Of a stretch of 64,000 bases of DNA, positions 1-7,644 are shown piece by piece. Source of the stretch: Pseudomonas viridiflava (GTDB taxonomy: Bacteria; Pseudomonadota; Gammaproteobacteria; Pseudomonadales; Pseudomonadaceae); NCBI RefSeq assembly GCF_900583165.1, contig NZ_UTKY01000083.1:25584-89583 (forward strand), written 5' to 3'. The position numbers and the translations under genes were made by a program. The notes below the pieces were generated by a model. The model made no database searches. It was not told the origin of the DNA and saw only the letters and a program-made list of their open reading frames with translations. The stretch's first letter is position 1, and every line of letters begins with the position of its first letter.

Positions 1-629
1 GTTTCAAGGGCTTGCAACGACTGTGGGCCGGCAAGGCTCAGGGTCATCTGGCCACTCTGGTAGAACTGCTGGTGAAATTCCCGCAGTGCTTGCTGAAAAT
101 CCTCACGCTCTACGGGCAGGCTGTCGCGGTTCCCTGCATGGAAGCCGCGCAGCGGATGATCGGCGCACAGGCCTTGCAGCAGCGCAACCTGATGCTGCGC
201 CTTGGCATCCTGGGACCAGGCTACAAACTCTGCATGCAGCACTTCCCGCTCACGCAGTTGGTCTTCCAGGGCCAGGCGCGGATGAGTCAGCATGTCGACC
301 AAGCGTTCCAACCCAGCCGCGAAGGTCGACTCCGGCAGCTCGAAGAAGAAATCCGTGGTGCGCTCACGGGTGCTGGCATTGACCTGGCCACCCTGGCGTT
401 GCACGTAGGCCATCACCCCTTCATCGGCAGGAAACCGCTCGGTTCCCAGAAACAACAGATGCTCAAGAAAATGCGCCAACCCCGGCCAGGCCAATGGCAC
501 GTCATGGCTGCCAGCAGCCACGCGTAACACAGCGGCGCAACGCTTCAAGCGCGGTGCGTGACGCAGGGAAACCCGCAGGCCGTTGGCCAGGGTCAGGTGA
601 AGGTGATGAGGGTGGGCCGGCGCAGGCAT
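1..629 (-). CDS. pqqF: Coenzyme PQQ biosynthesis protease PqqF, N-terminal part (cut by window edge)
   Basis: The reading frame opens at an ATG (base 629) and runs off the left edge, so only about 209 N-terminal residues are visible. They form the start of an M16 (insulinase-type) peptidase: the inverted zinc motif HFLEH lies at residues 53-57, followed about 77 residues later by a glutamate-containing HAEF stretch of the kind that supplies the third zinc ligand. PqqF-type proteases take part in processing the PqqA peptide during pyrroloquinoline quinone synthesis. It lies 48 bases downstream of davA on the same strand; pqqF next to davBA matches the P. putida arrangement as I remember it. 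The family call is firm, and pqqF rather than another M16 protease rests on length, context and similarity by eye. Confidence 0.8.
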   Translation of the reverse strand, partial: MPAPAHPHHLHLTLANGLRVSLRHAPRLKRCAAVLRVAAGSHDVPLAWPGLAHFLEHLLFLGTERFPADEGVMAYVQRQGGQVNASTRERTTDFFFELPESTFAAGLERLVDMLTHPRLALEDQLREREVLHAEFVAWSQDAKAQHQVALLQGLCADHPLRGFHAGNRDSLPVEREDFQQALREFHQQFYQSGQMTLSLAGPQSLQALE

Positions 630-677
630 GGGCACTTCCAGAACGTAGGAAGCGCCTATGCTAACAAACCCGCTGGA

Positions 678-1472
678 TCAGGGCTTGTGCAGCGCGCCGT
701 AGAGCTCGGGGCGACGGTCTTGCAGGTAGTGATTGGCGGCACGAGCGTCGAGGATCGACTGGCGATCCAGCGTGCCGACGATCAAGGCTTCATCCAGGCC
801 TGCCTGGGCGATGCGTTGGCCATTCGGCGCGGCGATACTGCTTTGCCCGCAGTAATGAATGTCGCCTTCGTGCCCGCAGTAGTTGGCGTAGGCGACGTAG
901 CACTGGTTTTCGAAGGCTCGTGCCCGCACGGTGACGTCCGCCACAAAATCGAAGGGCACCATGTTGGCGGTCGGCACCAGGATCAGCTCGGCACCGGCCA
1001 GGGCCAGGCGGCGGGTGTTTTCCGGGAACTCTAGGTCGTAGCAGATCAGCAATCCGAGTTTCCAGCCGTTGAGCTCTACCAGCGGGAAATCATCGCCGCC
1101 GGCACTGAACATCAAGTTGTCAAGGTCGCCAAACAGATGGGTCTTGCGGTAGTTGCACAGGCGCTGGCCGTGGGCGTCGATCAACTGCACGGCGTTGTAG
1201 ATCTGCCCGTCCTCGGCCCGCTCCGGGTAGCCGTACACAATTGCCAAACCAGCGCTTTGCGCCAGTTCGGCAATGGCTTGCGCAGAGGGGCCATCCTGCG
1301 CTTCGGCCAAGGCGCCAACGGCTTCGGCGCCAATGTTGTAGCCGCTGAGGAACATCTCCGGCAGCACCAGCACATCGGCATCCGACGCTTCATGCGCCAG
1401 TTGATGCAAGCGCGTGAGGTTGCCGGCCACATCCAATGGTAAAGGCGGACATTGGTACAGGGCGACACGCAT
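678..1472 (-). CDS. davA: 5-aminopentanamidase DavA (carbon-nitrogen hydrolase)
   Basis: A 264-residue nitrilase-superfamily amidohydrolase. The catalytic triad is visible as Glu39 (LVLPEMF), Lys110 (CNYRKTHLFG) and Cys144 (GLLICYDLEFPE). Together with the flavin monooxygenase encoded just upstream it fits DavA, which hydrolyses 5-aminopentanamide to 5-aminovalerate and ammonia in lysine catabolism. The start at base 1472 is chosen because the strong ribosome site AAGGAG sits 8 bases before it; an in-frame start further upstream would add 29 residues with no nitrilase similarity and would overlap davB. The gap to davB is 10 bases, so the two are co-transcribed. The nitrilase fold is certain; the substrate comes from the DavB-DavA pairing. 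Confidence 0.88.
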   Translation of the reverse strand: MRVALYQCPPLPLDVAGNLTRLHQLAHEASDADVLVLPEMFLSGYNIGAEAVGALAEAQDGPSAQAIAELAQSAGLAIVYGYPERAEDGQIYNAVQLIDAHGQRLCNYRKTHLFGDLDNLMFSAGGDDFPLVELNGWKLGLLICYDLEFPENTRRLALAGAELILVPTANMVPFDFVADVTVRARAFENQCYVAYANYCGHEGDIHYCGQSSIAAPNGQRIAQAGLDEALIVGTLDRQSILDARAANHYLQDRRPELYGALHKP

Positions 1473-1482
1473 GGTCAACTCC

Positions 1483-3174
1483 TTACTCGGGCAGGGCAAT
1501 GGGGCCGATGTCGGCGAATACATCGCCAGGGCCTGGGTTCTCAGGGTGTGTGCTGCCACCGAAGTGGGTCATGATGCCCCACACCGCATTCAAAGAGGTC
1601 TGCACGGCGCCTTCGACCCAGGCTGGGGTCCAGGAGACGTCGTCACCGGCGATAAAAGTCCCACGTTGTTCGGCGGGCATGTCCTTCTGCATGAAGTGCG
1701 CATACATACGCTGGTTGTAGCGATAGTGGCCGGGCAGTGCGCCTTTGAAGGCCCCGAGGAAATGCGGGTCGGCTTCCCACGACACCGTGATCGGGTCGCC
1801 GATGATGCGGGCCTTGATGTCGACGTTCGGGTAGATCTTTTTTAACGCGTCCAACGCCAGTTTTACCCGCTTATCGATAGGTTGCGGCAGCATTTTCAGC
1901 GCGTCGCTCATCCACGCATAAGACAGGCAGATCACCCCAGGTTTGTCGTCACCGTTATCGAACAGGTAGGTGCCACGCGTCAGGCGGTCGGTGAGGGTCA
2001 TGCTCATTAGGTCGCGGCCGGTTTCCGGGTCTTTGTCCTTCCAGAACGGACGGTCGACCATCACGAAGGTTTTCGACGATTGCATGTAGCGCGTGCGGTC
2101 CAGGGCCATCCACATCTTTTGCGAGAACAGGCTTTCATCGCATTCGATCTGGGTGGTCAGCAGCCAGCTTTGGCACGTGGTGAGCACTGCTGCGTACTCA
2201 CGGGTGTCGCCGTAGTTGTCGGTGACGGCAAAGCGGCCATCGGCGGCGTGGGCAATGCGCTTCACGCCGGCGCGTGGCGCACCGCGATGCAACGAACTGA
2301 GGCTGGTGCCCGCTGGCCAATGGGCACAGCGTTCCGGCACATGACGCCAGATGCCCATGGGCACCTGCGACACACCGCCGACCACCAGATGTTGGTGATC
2401 GTCGCAGTTGGTCATTACCACGCGGAAGATTTCCAGCATGGAGTTGGGGAAGTCCGAGTCCCAGCCGCCCGTGCCGAAACCCACCTGACCGAACACTTCG
2501 CGGTGCAGGAACGAGAGCTTGGCGAACGCCTTGGAGGTAGCGACGAAATCGTAGAAGGTGCGGTCATCCCACAGCGGGACCAGCTTGTTCCACAGTTCCT
2601 TGAGACGTGGCACGTCACGGTCGCGGATGGCCTGCTGGATATCACCGAACTGCGAACCGGCCTCCAGCGCGTCGGCCCAGGCGTCGGCGACTTCCTGGAA
2701 CAGCACCGGCAGATCGGAGAGCTTTTGCGCGTAGTGGGTCTGGCCTTCGAGGTCGATCACCGTGCTGCCAGAGGCCGGGGTTAGTGGGTTGGGGAAGGGT
2801 TTGGTTTCCAGGCCGAGCTTGTCGACATAGTGGTAAAACGCGGTGGATGACACCGGGAAACGCATCCCGCCCAACTCGGCAATAATGCCCTCGGCGCCTT
2901 CAAAGGCTTGGGAACGCAGGCGGCCGCCCATCTTCGACGCTTCGTACACCACCGGCTTGAGGCCCAGCTTCATCAACTCATAGGCGGCCACCAGGCCGGC
3001 GATACCTGCGCCGACGATCGCCACTTCGGCGCCGTGGTTGACGGCGGGAATGCTGCCCAGGCCGGCGGGGTGTTCGATCCAGTCATCAAAGGCGAACGGA
3101 AAGTCCGGGCCGAAGATGGTGATGGGTTTTTTACCGTCTGCAGGGTGGCGATTGTTTTTGTTGAACGTATTCAT
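1483..3174 (-). CDS. davB: Lysine 2-monooxygenase DavB (FAD-dependent amine oxidase family)
   Basis: 563 residues. It carries an FAD-binding Rossmann motif GAGIAG at residues 55-60 with a downstream acidic residue (VVYEAS) and the GGRLRS segment of flavin amine oxidases, and C-terminal FAD contacts around TFIAGDDVSW and the final WVEGAVQTSLNAV helix. Lysine 2-monooxygenase uses oxygen to convert L-lysine to 5-aminopentanamide, the first step of the aminovalerate route. The 30-residue N-terminal extension before the Rossmann fold agrees with the tryptophan/lysine monooxygenase subgroup rather than plain monoamine oxidases. It is the first gene of the davB-davA pair. A 146-base gap separates it from the Lrp/AsnC gene upstream on the same strand, which is the obvious candidate regulator. 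Tryptophan 2-monooxygenase is the main alternative, disfavoured by the davA neighbour. Confidence 0.88.
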   Translation of the reverse strand: MNTFNKNNRHPADGKKPITIFGPDFPFAFDDWIEHPAGLGSIPAVNHGAEVAIVGAGIAGLVAAYELMKLGLKPVVYEASKMGGRLRSQAFEGAEGIIAELGGMRFPVSSTAFYHYVDKLGLETKPFPNPLTPASGSTVIDLEGQTHYAQKLSDLPVLFQEVADAWADALEAGSQFGDIQQAIRDRDVPRLKELWNKLVPLWDDRTFYDFVATSKAFAKLSFLHREVFGQVGFGTGGWDSDFPNSMLEIFRVVMTNCDDHQHLVVGGVSQVPMGIWRHVPERCAHWPAGTSLSSLHRGAPRAGVKRIAHAADGRFAVTDNYGDTREYAAVLTTCQSWLLTTQIECDESLFSQKMWMALDRTRYMQSSKTFVMVDRPFWKDKDPETGRDLMSMTLTDRLTRGTYLFDNGDDKPGVICLSYAWMSDALKMLPQPIDKRVKLALDALKKIYPNVDIKARIIGDPITVSWEADPHFLGAFKGALPGHYRYNQRMYAHFMQKDMPAEQRGTFIAGDDVSWTPAWVEGAVQTSLNAVWGIMTHFGGSTHPENPGPGDVFADIGPIALPE

Positions 3175-3320
3175 GGCTGACCTTGCTGAATACCCGGCGG
3201 GGCACGACCCGCTGAGTATAGGAAAAGATGGCAGCCAGTTTAGGGAGCATAGCGTTCGTTAATAAGACGCAAAGTGTCGTCGGAATGAATTGTTTTTAGT
3301 CAGAGTGACGAGCTTGGTGG

Positions 3321-3767
3321 TCAGACTGGCTGGCCGCGATCCAATTTGTTACTGAGGATGATCGAGGTGGTGGTTTTCTCCACGCCCTCGACGCTGCCGA
3401 TTTGGTCCAGCAATTGGTCCAGTTGCTCCGGCGAGTCGGTGCGCAGCCAGGCCACGTAATCGAACTCACCGCTGACGGCGCACAGCTGCTGAACTTGCGC
3501 CATGGCACTGAGCCTGCGCAGCACTTCCTTGCCCGAACGCGCTTGCACGGTGATACCCACATAAGCCTGCAAACCGCCGTCGACGACGCGTTGGCCTAGG
3601 CGTACGCCGTAGCCGGTGATCACCTGGGTTTTCTCCAACCGCGCCAAGCGCGACGTCACCGTAGTGCGCGCAATGCCTAACTGGCGTGCAAGCATGGCCA
3701 CGCTTTCACGAGCGTTGATCTGCAGAGCGGCGATCAACTGGCGGTCGATTTCATCTAGGACGGGCAA
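3321..3767 (-). CDS. Lrp/AsnC family transcriptional regulator
   Basis: About 148 residues with the standard two-part layout: an N-terminal winged helix-turn-helix (LDEIDRQLIAAL, then ARQLGIARTTVTSRLARLE) and a C-terminal RAM/AsnC ligand-binding domain (AYVGITVQARSGKEV, then GEFDYVAWLRTDS). There is no ATG at the start. I place it at TTG base 3767 because GGAG lies six bases upstream; another in-frame TTG at base 3791 would add eight residues. It lies immediately upstream of davB on the same strand, which suggests lysine-responsive control of davBA, though that link is inferred from position only. Confidence 0.82.
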   Translation of the reverse strand: MPVLDEIDRQLIAALQINARESVAMLARQLGIARTTVTSRLARLEKTQVITGYGVRLGQRVVDGGLQAYVGITVQARSGKEVLRRLSAMAQVQQLCAVSGEFDYVAWLRTDSPEQLDQLLDQIGSVEGVEKTTTSIILSNKLDRGQPV

Positions 3768-3803
3768 GGGAAGCTCCAGTACGGGCGGCAATGGGCAGGC
3801 ATG

Positions 3804-4285
3804 TTACAGGCTTGTATCGGCCAGCAGGCAGCGGGCAAACAGTTGCGGCACCGGCAAATGGCGATGGCTATAGCGACTGAGCAGGATGATCTCGCGGTAA
3901 AACGTCAGACTGCCCAGCGGGATGATTCGTACCTTGGGCGAGTGTTCAAGCCACAAGCCTGCCTGAGGAATCAGCGACACCCCCAGGCCACATTCCACCA
4001 TCTTGACGATGGCTTCCAGTTCATCCAGCTCCAGTGCCACCTGTACATCGAGCCGTTGCTCGCGCAAGAAGTGGCTGACCAATCGACCGCCAAACGAGGC
4101 GCGGTGCGTAGCGCACGAGGGGTTGAGTGTTGAGCAGGTGCAAAGGGTCGTTACCCACTATCGAGTCAGGCACGATCAGTACGAAGGGCTCTTTGCGCAC
4201 CACCTGCATACGCAACTCCTTGGGCAGGTCGAAGGGCGGGCGGATGATGATTGCCGAGTCCAGCTCGCCGGCGTCTACTTGGGAA
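3804..4285 (-). pseudogene. LysR-type regulator remnant (effector-binding domain only, frameshifted)
   Basis: Two reading frames together encode the C-terminal half of a LysR substrate-binding domain. The upstream part (about 4285-4103) reads through DAGELDSAIIIRPPFDLP and RMQVVRKEPFVLIVPDS. The downstream part (about 4103-3804) reads SHFLREQRLDVQVALELDEL and GLGVSLIPQAGLWL. Restoring two bases (GC) in the run near base 4103 joins them into one continuous LysR-like sequence. The DNA-binding domain and roughly the first 180 residues are absent; the homology stops where the promoter of the following plus-strand gene begins. The remnant therefore lost its 5' part by deletion and carries a 2-base deletion. 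It is unlikely to make a working regulator. Confidence 0.78.
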
Positions 4286-4356
4286 AACTATCGTCTTTTC
4301 ATCCAAGCAAGCAAGGCTAGACTCGAAGAACTTAACGCCCCCAGAGGTTTGACCTG

Positions 4357-4782
4357 ATGACACTCGCGCCTTTTCACCTGGCAATCCCGGTATACGACCT
4401 GGCCGCTGCACGGCACTTCTACGGTGACGTCTTTGGCCTAGAGGAGGGCCGCTCCAGCGACCATTGGGTCGACTTCAACTTCTTCGGCCACCAATTGGTT
4501 ATTCACGAACACCCGAAAACTGCATCCCAAGTGTCAGCCCATACCAACGCAGTCGACGGCCATGATGTGCCCGTACCCCATTTCGGCGTGGTGCTGGGCT
4601 GGGACGATTGGCATGCGCTGGCCGAACGCTTGCAGGCGCGCAAGACCCAGTTTGTGCTGGAGCCGCACATCCGGTTCAAGGGGCAGGTGGGGGAGCAGGC
4701 GACGTTGTTTCTGTTTGACCCGTGCGGGAATGCGCTGGAGTTCAAGGCGTTTAGGGATATCGGGCAGTTGTTTGCGAAGTGA
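4357..4782 (+). CDS. VOC superfamily (glyoxalase/bleomycin-resistance fold) protein
   Basis: 141 residues forming two beta-alpha-beta-beta-beta units of the vicinal-oxygen-chelate fold. The first runs HLAIPVYDLAAARHFYGDVFG with a metal-type His at residue 8, and the second runs HFGVVLGWDDWHALAERL and ends with LFLFDPCGNALEFKAF, whose Glu is the usual last metal ligand. Members include glyoxalases, dioxygenases and drug-binding proteins; the substrate cannot be told here. An AGAGG ribosome site precedes the ATG. It is a single-gene unit between the LysR remnant and a terminator, and the lost LysR gene may once have been its divergent regulator. Confidence 0.85.
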   Translation: MTLAPFHLAIPVYDLAAARHFYGDVFGLEEGRSSDHWVDFNFFGHQLVIHEHPKTASQVSAHTNAVDGHDVPVPHFGVVLGWDDWHALAERLQARKTQFVLEPHIRFKGQVGEQATLFLFDPCGNALEFKAFRDIGQLFAK

Positions 4783-4797
4783 AGTGGCCAGACAGGC

Positions 4798-4824
4798 AAA
4801 AGCCGCGCAATGCGCGGCTTTCTT
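4798..4824. terminator. Intrinsic terminator between convergent genes
   Basis: A perfect 10-base stem, AAAGCCGCGC paired with GCGCGGCTTT, around a short loop and followed by TCTT. It sits 16 bases after the VOC gene stop. The A-run on the other side lets it work in the opposite direction as well, although the minus-strand immunity gene ends 120 bases away. Confidence 0.82.
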
Positions 4825-4943
4825 GTTGGTTAGGCTGACACGGACTTGGCGCGTGGAGCTGGCGCATGAACCCGGTGTTGGTAGGTTGCATGCCGGAGAA
4901 CGCGGCCGGGTTTGGGGGTCGTTAGGCGTTGCGCTTGAGGTTG

Positions 4944-5330
4944 CTAAATTAAACCGAGCTTAACGGCTATGCCAAAAATCATCATGACCCCTATGAGGCC
5001 AAGCGCGCTCCATTGCAGGCGCACGAATTTACGTTTGAGCACGGCAGGCAAGCCCGTCAGATCTTCGGTACTCAGCGTACCCCTTTTGATGTGGCGTTTT
5101 GGAAAGGCGACGATTCCAGAAATACCGCCAATCAACAGCAATTTCCCCCATGGCCCCCCATACCGCAATGGCGCCCAGGCTGAGATTGCCGAGCTATTTT
5201 TCAAGTGTTCCAGGATGAGGTCCATCTTTGTGTAAGCAAGGTGTAGGCAGATACCAATCCATAGAAAAATACCGGCGAAGTCAGCCAAGGCTATGGCCAA
5301 AAGCACTTTATCGCCTACGGCCAGGCTCAT
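4944..5330 (-). CDS. Putative three-helix membrane immunity protein, copy 1 (partner of the displaced effector tail)
   Basis: 128 residues with three predicted membrane segments (about 9-31, 62-78 and 105-127) and a basic, charged linker between the second and third. It is the same length as the protein encoded at 5954-6340 and about 62% identical to it by hand count (80 of 128). Fully shared blocks include CLHLAYTK and the stretch GGPWGKLLLIGGISG. Its start codon overlaps the stop of the effector-tail gene upstream (ATGA), which implies coupled translation. Small polytopic proteins encoded directly after a membrane-targeting toxin are typical immunity proteins against pore formers. I do not recognise a named family with certainty; immunity function is inferred from the arrangement. 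Confidence 0.68.
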   Translation of the reverse strand: MSLAVGDKVLLAIALADFAGIFLWIGICLHLAYTKMDLILEHLKNSSAISAWAPLRYGGPWGKLLLIGGISGIVAFPKRHIKRGTLSTEDLTGLPAVLKRKFVRLQWSALGLIGVMMIFGIAVKLGLI

Positions 5331-5815
5331 TTTGCCGCCTCATAAATCTTTTCCCCTACCCACCCGCCAGCCAGTCCACCTACAGCCCCCGCGGTGGCGG
5401 AAGCTGCTCCCACTGCAATGACCGCACACGCTAAGGTTGCAACACCGGCGGTGGGTACCCCGAGGGCAACGCACAGTGCGGTGCCGGCAGTGCCGGATAA
5501 GGTCGCGCCCACTATTGCCCCCGTACCAACGCCCCCAACAAAGCTACCGGTTTCTGTAAATTTAACTTTCTCGCACGCCTGAGCATCGCCAGCGGAGCAG
5601 ACATTTTTGACTTTCATATAAGAAGCGCCCCCACCAATCGAAGTGCCGACCCAGCCACCGTACTTGATCACCGTGGCAGCCTTGGCCAGCTTTTGAATAT
5701 GGGTGGCGTATCCCGGTATCTGGCCCGATGCGCCTGCTTGTGTCCATCGATGAACGAGGCTTCGGCTTGATAGGCCCAGCGCGGTTTTTAGACTGGGATG
5801 GTCGGGAATGCCCAT
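5327..5815 (-). CDS. Displaced C-terminal effector module (orphan toxin tail)
   Basis: A frame of 162 codons from the first ATG. It matches the last 162 residues of the effector encoded at 6337-7644 without gaps, at about 75% identity (122 of 162 by hand). Homology also extends a few codons before the ATG (SLARKS versus SLTRRS), so the module begins inside the homologous region, and upstream the frame is closed by a stop about 25 codons earlier. No Shine-Dalgarno sequence precedes the ATG. The tail holds a segment around residues 20-60 that matches the full-length protein almost exactly and a glycine/alanine-rich end (about 90-162) suited to membrane insertion. This looks like a silent alternative C-terminus retained next to its immunity gene. 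It could be a pseudogene, or be expressed weakly by read-through. Confidence 0.66.
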   Translation of the reverse strand: MGIPDHPSLKTALGLSSRSLVHRWTQAGASGQIPGYATHIQKLAKAATVIKYGGWVGTSIGGGASYMKVKNVCSAGDAQACEKVKFTETGSFVGGVGTGAIVGATLSGTAGTALCVALGVPTAGVATLACAVIAVGAASATAGAVGGLAGGWVGEKIYEAAK

Positions 5816-5953
5816 GCTTTTGCGAGCAAGGCTGAATCGCCCCGGGTTTCGTAGACACCTCTTTGCCTTAAACTGAGGCCGATCAGGCAGTTATTTTTGC
5901 GGGTCACCCAGCGGCTAAGGCGTGAGCGGCGTGTTGCTTGGAAATAGCTCTAT

Positions 5954-6340
5954 CTAAATCACGCCAAGCATAACTGCGCTGCCAAAGCTGACCATTACCA
6001 ACAAGAGCCCAATCAAGCTCCACTGTAAAGTGACCAACTTTCGCTTGAGCCCAGTGGGGAACTGCGCGAAATCTTCTGCGCTTAAGTTGCCCTTTTTGAG
6101 CTGGTAGTTTGGAAATGTAATGAGCCCGGAAATACCACCGATCAAAAGCAGTTTGCCCCAGGGGCCACCGTGTTGCATGGGTGCCCACATCATAATGGCA
6201 GGGCTATTTTTAAGGTGGTCCAGCATCATGTCCGCTTTGGTATAGGCTAAATGCAGGCAGACGCCAATCCAAACAAAAATTCCTGTGAGGTCGGTTAGAG
6301 CTATGGTCAAGAGAACCGAATCGCTCGTACTCAGTGTCAT
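5954..6340 (-). CDS. Putative three-helix membrane immunity protein, copy 2 (partner of the full-length effector)
   Basis: 128 residues with the same three predicted membrane segments as the copy at 4944-5330. It overlaps the effector stop codon by ATGA, so the two are translated as a coupled pair. Differences from copy 1 cluster in the N-terminal ten residues, the linker after the second helix (PNYQLKKGNLS versus PKRHIKRGTLS) and the third helix, which are plausible specificity positions. The expected role is to sit in the inner membrane and block the glycine-rich effector tail. No database family was assigned; the call rests on gene order, size, topology and duplication with the toxin tail. 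Confidence 0.7.
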   Translation of the reverse strand: MTLSTSDSVLLTIALTDLTGIFVWIGVCLHLAYTKADMMLDHLKNSPAIMMWAPMQHGGPWGKLLLIGGISGLITFPNYQLKKGNLSAEDFAQFPTGLKRKLVTLQWSLIGLLLVMVSFGSAVMLGVI

Positions 6341-7644
6341 TTAACGGCCTCGTAGATCTTCTCGCCTGCCCATCCACCTATTGCGCCACCCACGGCGCCA
6401 CCCGCGACAGAACCTGCACCCACCACGATCAGGCCGCATGCCAGAGTGGCTGCGCCCATCGTCGGTATGCCCAGCCCAACACACAAACCGCCTACGACGG
6501 CCGCCGATAGGGCCGCTCCCGCAGCGCCGCCGCCACCGAGTGAGCCTGCAAAGCTACCCGCTTCCGTAAACTTGACCTTCACACAAGCGTCGCTGTCGCC
6601 TGCGGAACAAACGTTTTGTACCTTCATGTAAGAAGCGGCCCCACCTATGGAGGTGCCGACCCAGCCGCCGTGCTTAATCACCGTCGAAGCCTTTGCCAGC
6701 TTCTGAATGTGGGTAGCGTACCCAGGTATCTGGCCTGGAGCACCTGCCTGTGTCCATCGGTGAACAAGGCTACGGCTCGATATCCCCAATGCGATTTTGA
6801 GGCTGGGGTGGTCGGGTATGCCCATGCTTCTGCGGGTCAGGGATGTGAGGTGAGTATCGAGCTGGCCAAGCAGCCTTTTGCGTTCAGCGAAGAACTCTGG
6901 TGATCGTAAATGCCCATCCTTAAGGAATGCCCTTTGATGCAGTGCCTCAATCTCCTTAAGAATATTCTTCAAATTGTTCAGGTTCCCGGCCAGCATAGCT
7001 TCCCCTGCACCGATTGAGGTTGAACTGAGCGCCAGGAAACTTTGGATCTGCTCACGGTGACGCATCATGAAGTCGGCATCGTTCGCACTCAGGGGAGCGA
7101 TAGCGTTTTTAGTGTGTGCCGCCGCTTCCATCAACCAGCGTTCTTCGCGGGTACATTGAACGTTGTTCGGGTCGCTGAGAGCGATCATTGAGCCCGCTTT
7201 AACCTCGGTGAGGTCCGGGTTTAGCGAGTGAAATTTATCCAGCACGGCGGCGTCGGGTGATTGAAACAGCGTTCGTTTCAATGCATCCGGCGTCGTGCTT
7301 TTGGGCACGATGTAAAAACCGGGCTCCTGCGGTTTTACTCCAGGCGCAGGCCTGATTGCAGGCGACTCGCTGGTTGGCCGCTTGCGTAAGTTGCCAGAGG
7401 TGTCGTCGCTCAAAGGGCTGAGGGGCCTGTCGCAAACCAGTAATAGTTGACCGCGCTCGACCCCCGTTAGGATTTGCTGCTCAGTCCAAGGGGTTCCGCT
7501 CGTGCGGACATCCAGGCTGAATATGTATGTGGAAGAAAGACCGTGAAGCGCGCGCCTAACGTTCGACACCGCAAAAAAGGGGGATTCGACCTGGCTGAAA
7601 TCTATGCCTGAGCGCTCAAGGTCGTTTCGATGCATTAAACGCAT
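6337..7644 (-). CDS. Putative pore-forming antibacterial effector (LysM-like segment plus glycine-rich membrane tail)
   Basis: 435 residues when started at the ATG at base 7644, which has AGGA eight bases upstream; an ATG three codons earlier lacks a ribosome site. Visible parts are: an N-terminal region of unknown fold (1-80), a polar proline-rich linker (80-108), a LysM-like segment (about 108-160, GFYIVPKST to VKAGSMIALSDP), a helical region with charged heptads (165-270), and a C-terminal module (274-435) ending in about 73 residues dominated by glycine and alanine with GxxxG-type spacing and the end GGWAGEKIYEAVK. There is no signal peptide. The layout (soluble N-terminus, glycine-zipper tail, adjacent small polytopic immunity protein) resembles type VI secretion pore formers such as Tse4, but no PAAR, VgrG or Hcp gene is nearby, so the export route is unproven. 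Confidence 0.62.
   Translation of the reverse strand: MRLMHRNDLERSGIDFSQVESPFFAVSNVRRALHGLSSTYIFSLDVRTSGTPWTEQQILTGVERGQLLLVCDRPLSPLSDDTSGNLRKRPTSESPAIRPAPGVKPQEPGFYIVPKSTTPDALKRTLFQSPDAAVLDKFHSLNPDLTEVKAGSMIALSDPNNVQCTREERWLMEAAAHTKNAIAPLSANDADFMMRHREQIQSFLALSSTSIGAGEAMLAGNLNNLKNILKEIEALHQRAFLKDGHLRSPEFFAERKRLLGQLDTHLTSLTRRSMGIPDHPSLKIALGISSRSLVHRWTQAGAPGQIPGYATHIQKLAKASTVIKHGGWVGTSIGGAASYMKVQNVCSAGDSDACVKVKFTEAGSFAGSLGGGGAAGAALSAAVVGGLCVGLGIPTMGAATLACGLIVVGAGSVAGGAVGGAIGGWAGEKIYEAVK

Larger units (their letters stand above)
4944..6825. repeat. Tandem duplication of effector tail plus immunity gene (period 1010 bases)
   Basis: Corresponding gene ends in the two copies are offset by exactly 1010 bases: 4944 and 5954, 5327 and 6337, 5815 and 6825. 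Each unit is about 870 bases of effector tail and immunity gene plus about 140 bases of spacer. Protein identity falls from about 87% in the first half of the tail module to about 60% in the glycine-rich half and 62% in the immunity proteins. The copies are therefore old or recruited from different lineages, not a fresh duplication. Confidence 0.8.

Noticed and set aside
5562..5858. 98-codon frame across the start of the orphan effector tail in another phase
   Set aside because: It overlaps the tail out of frame, and only the other phase shows homology to the full-length effector.
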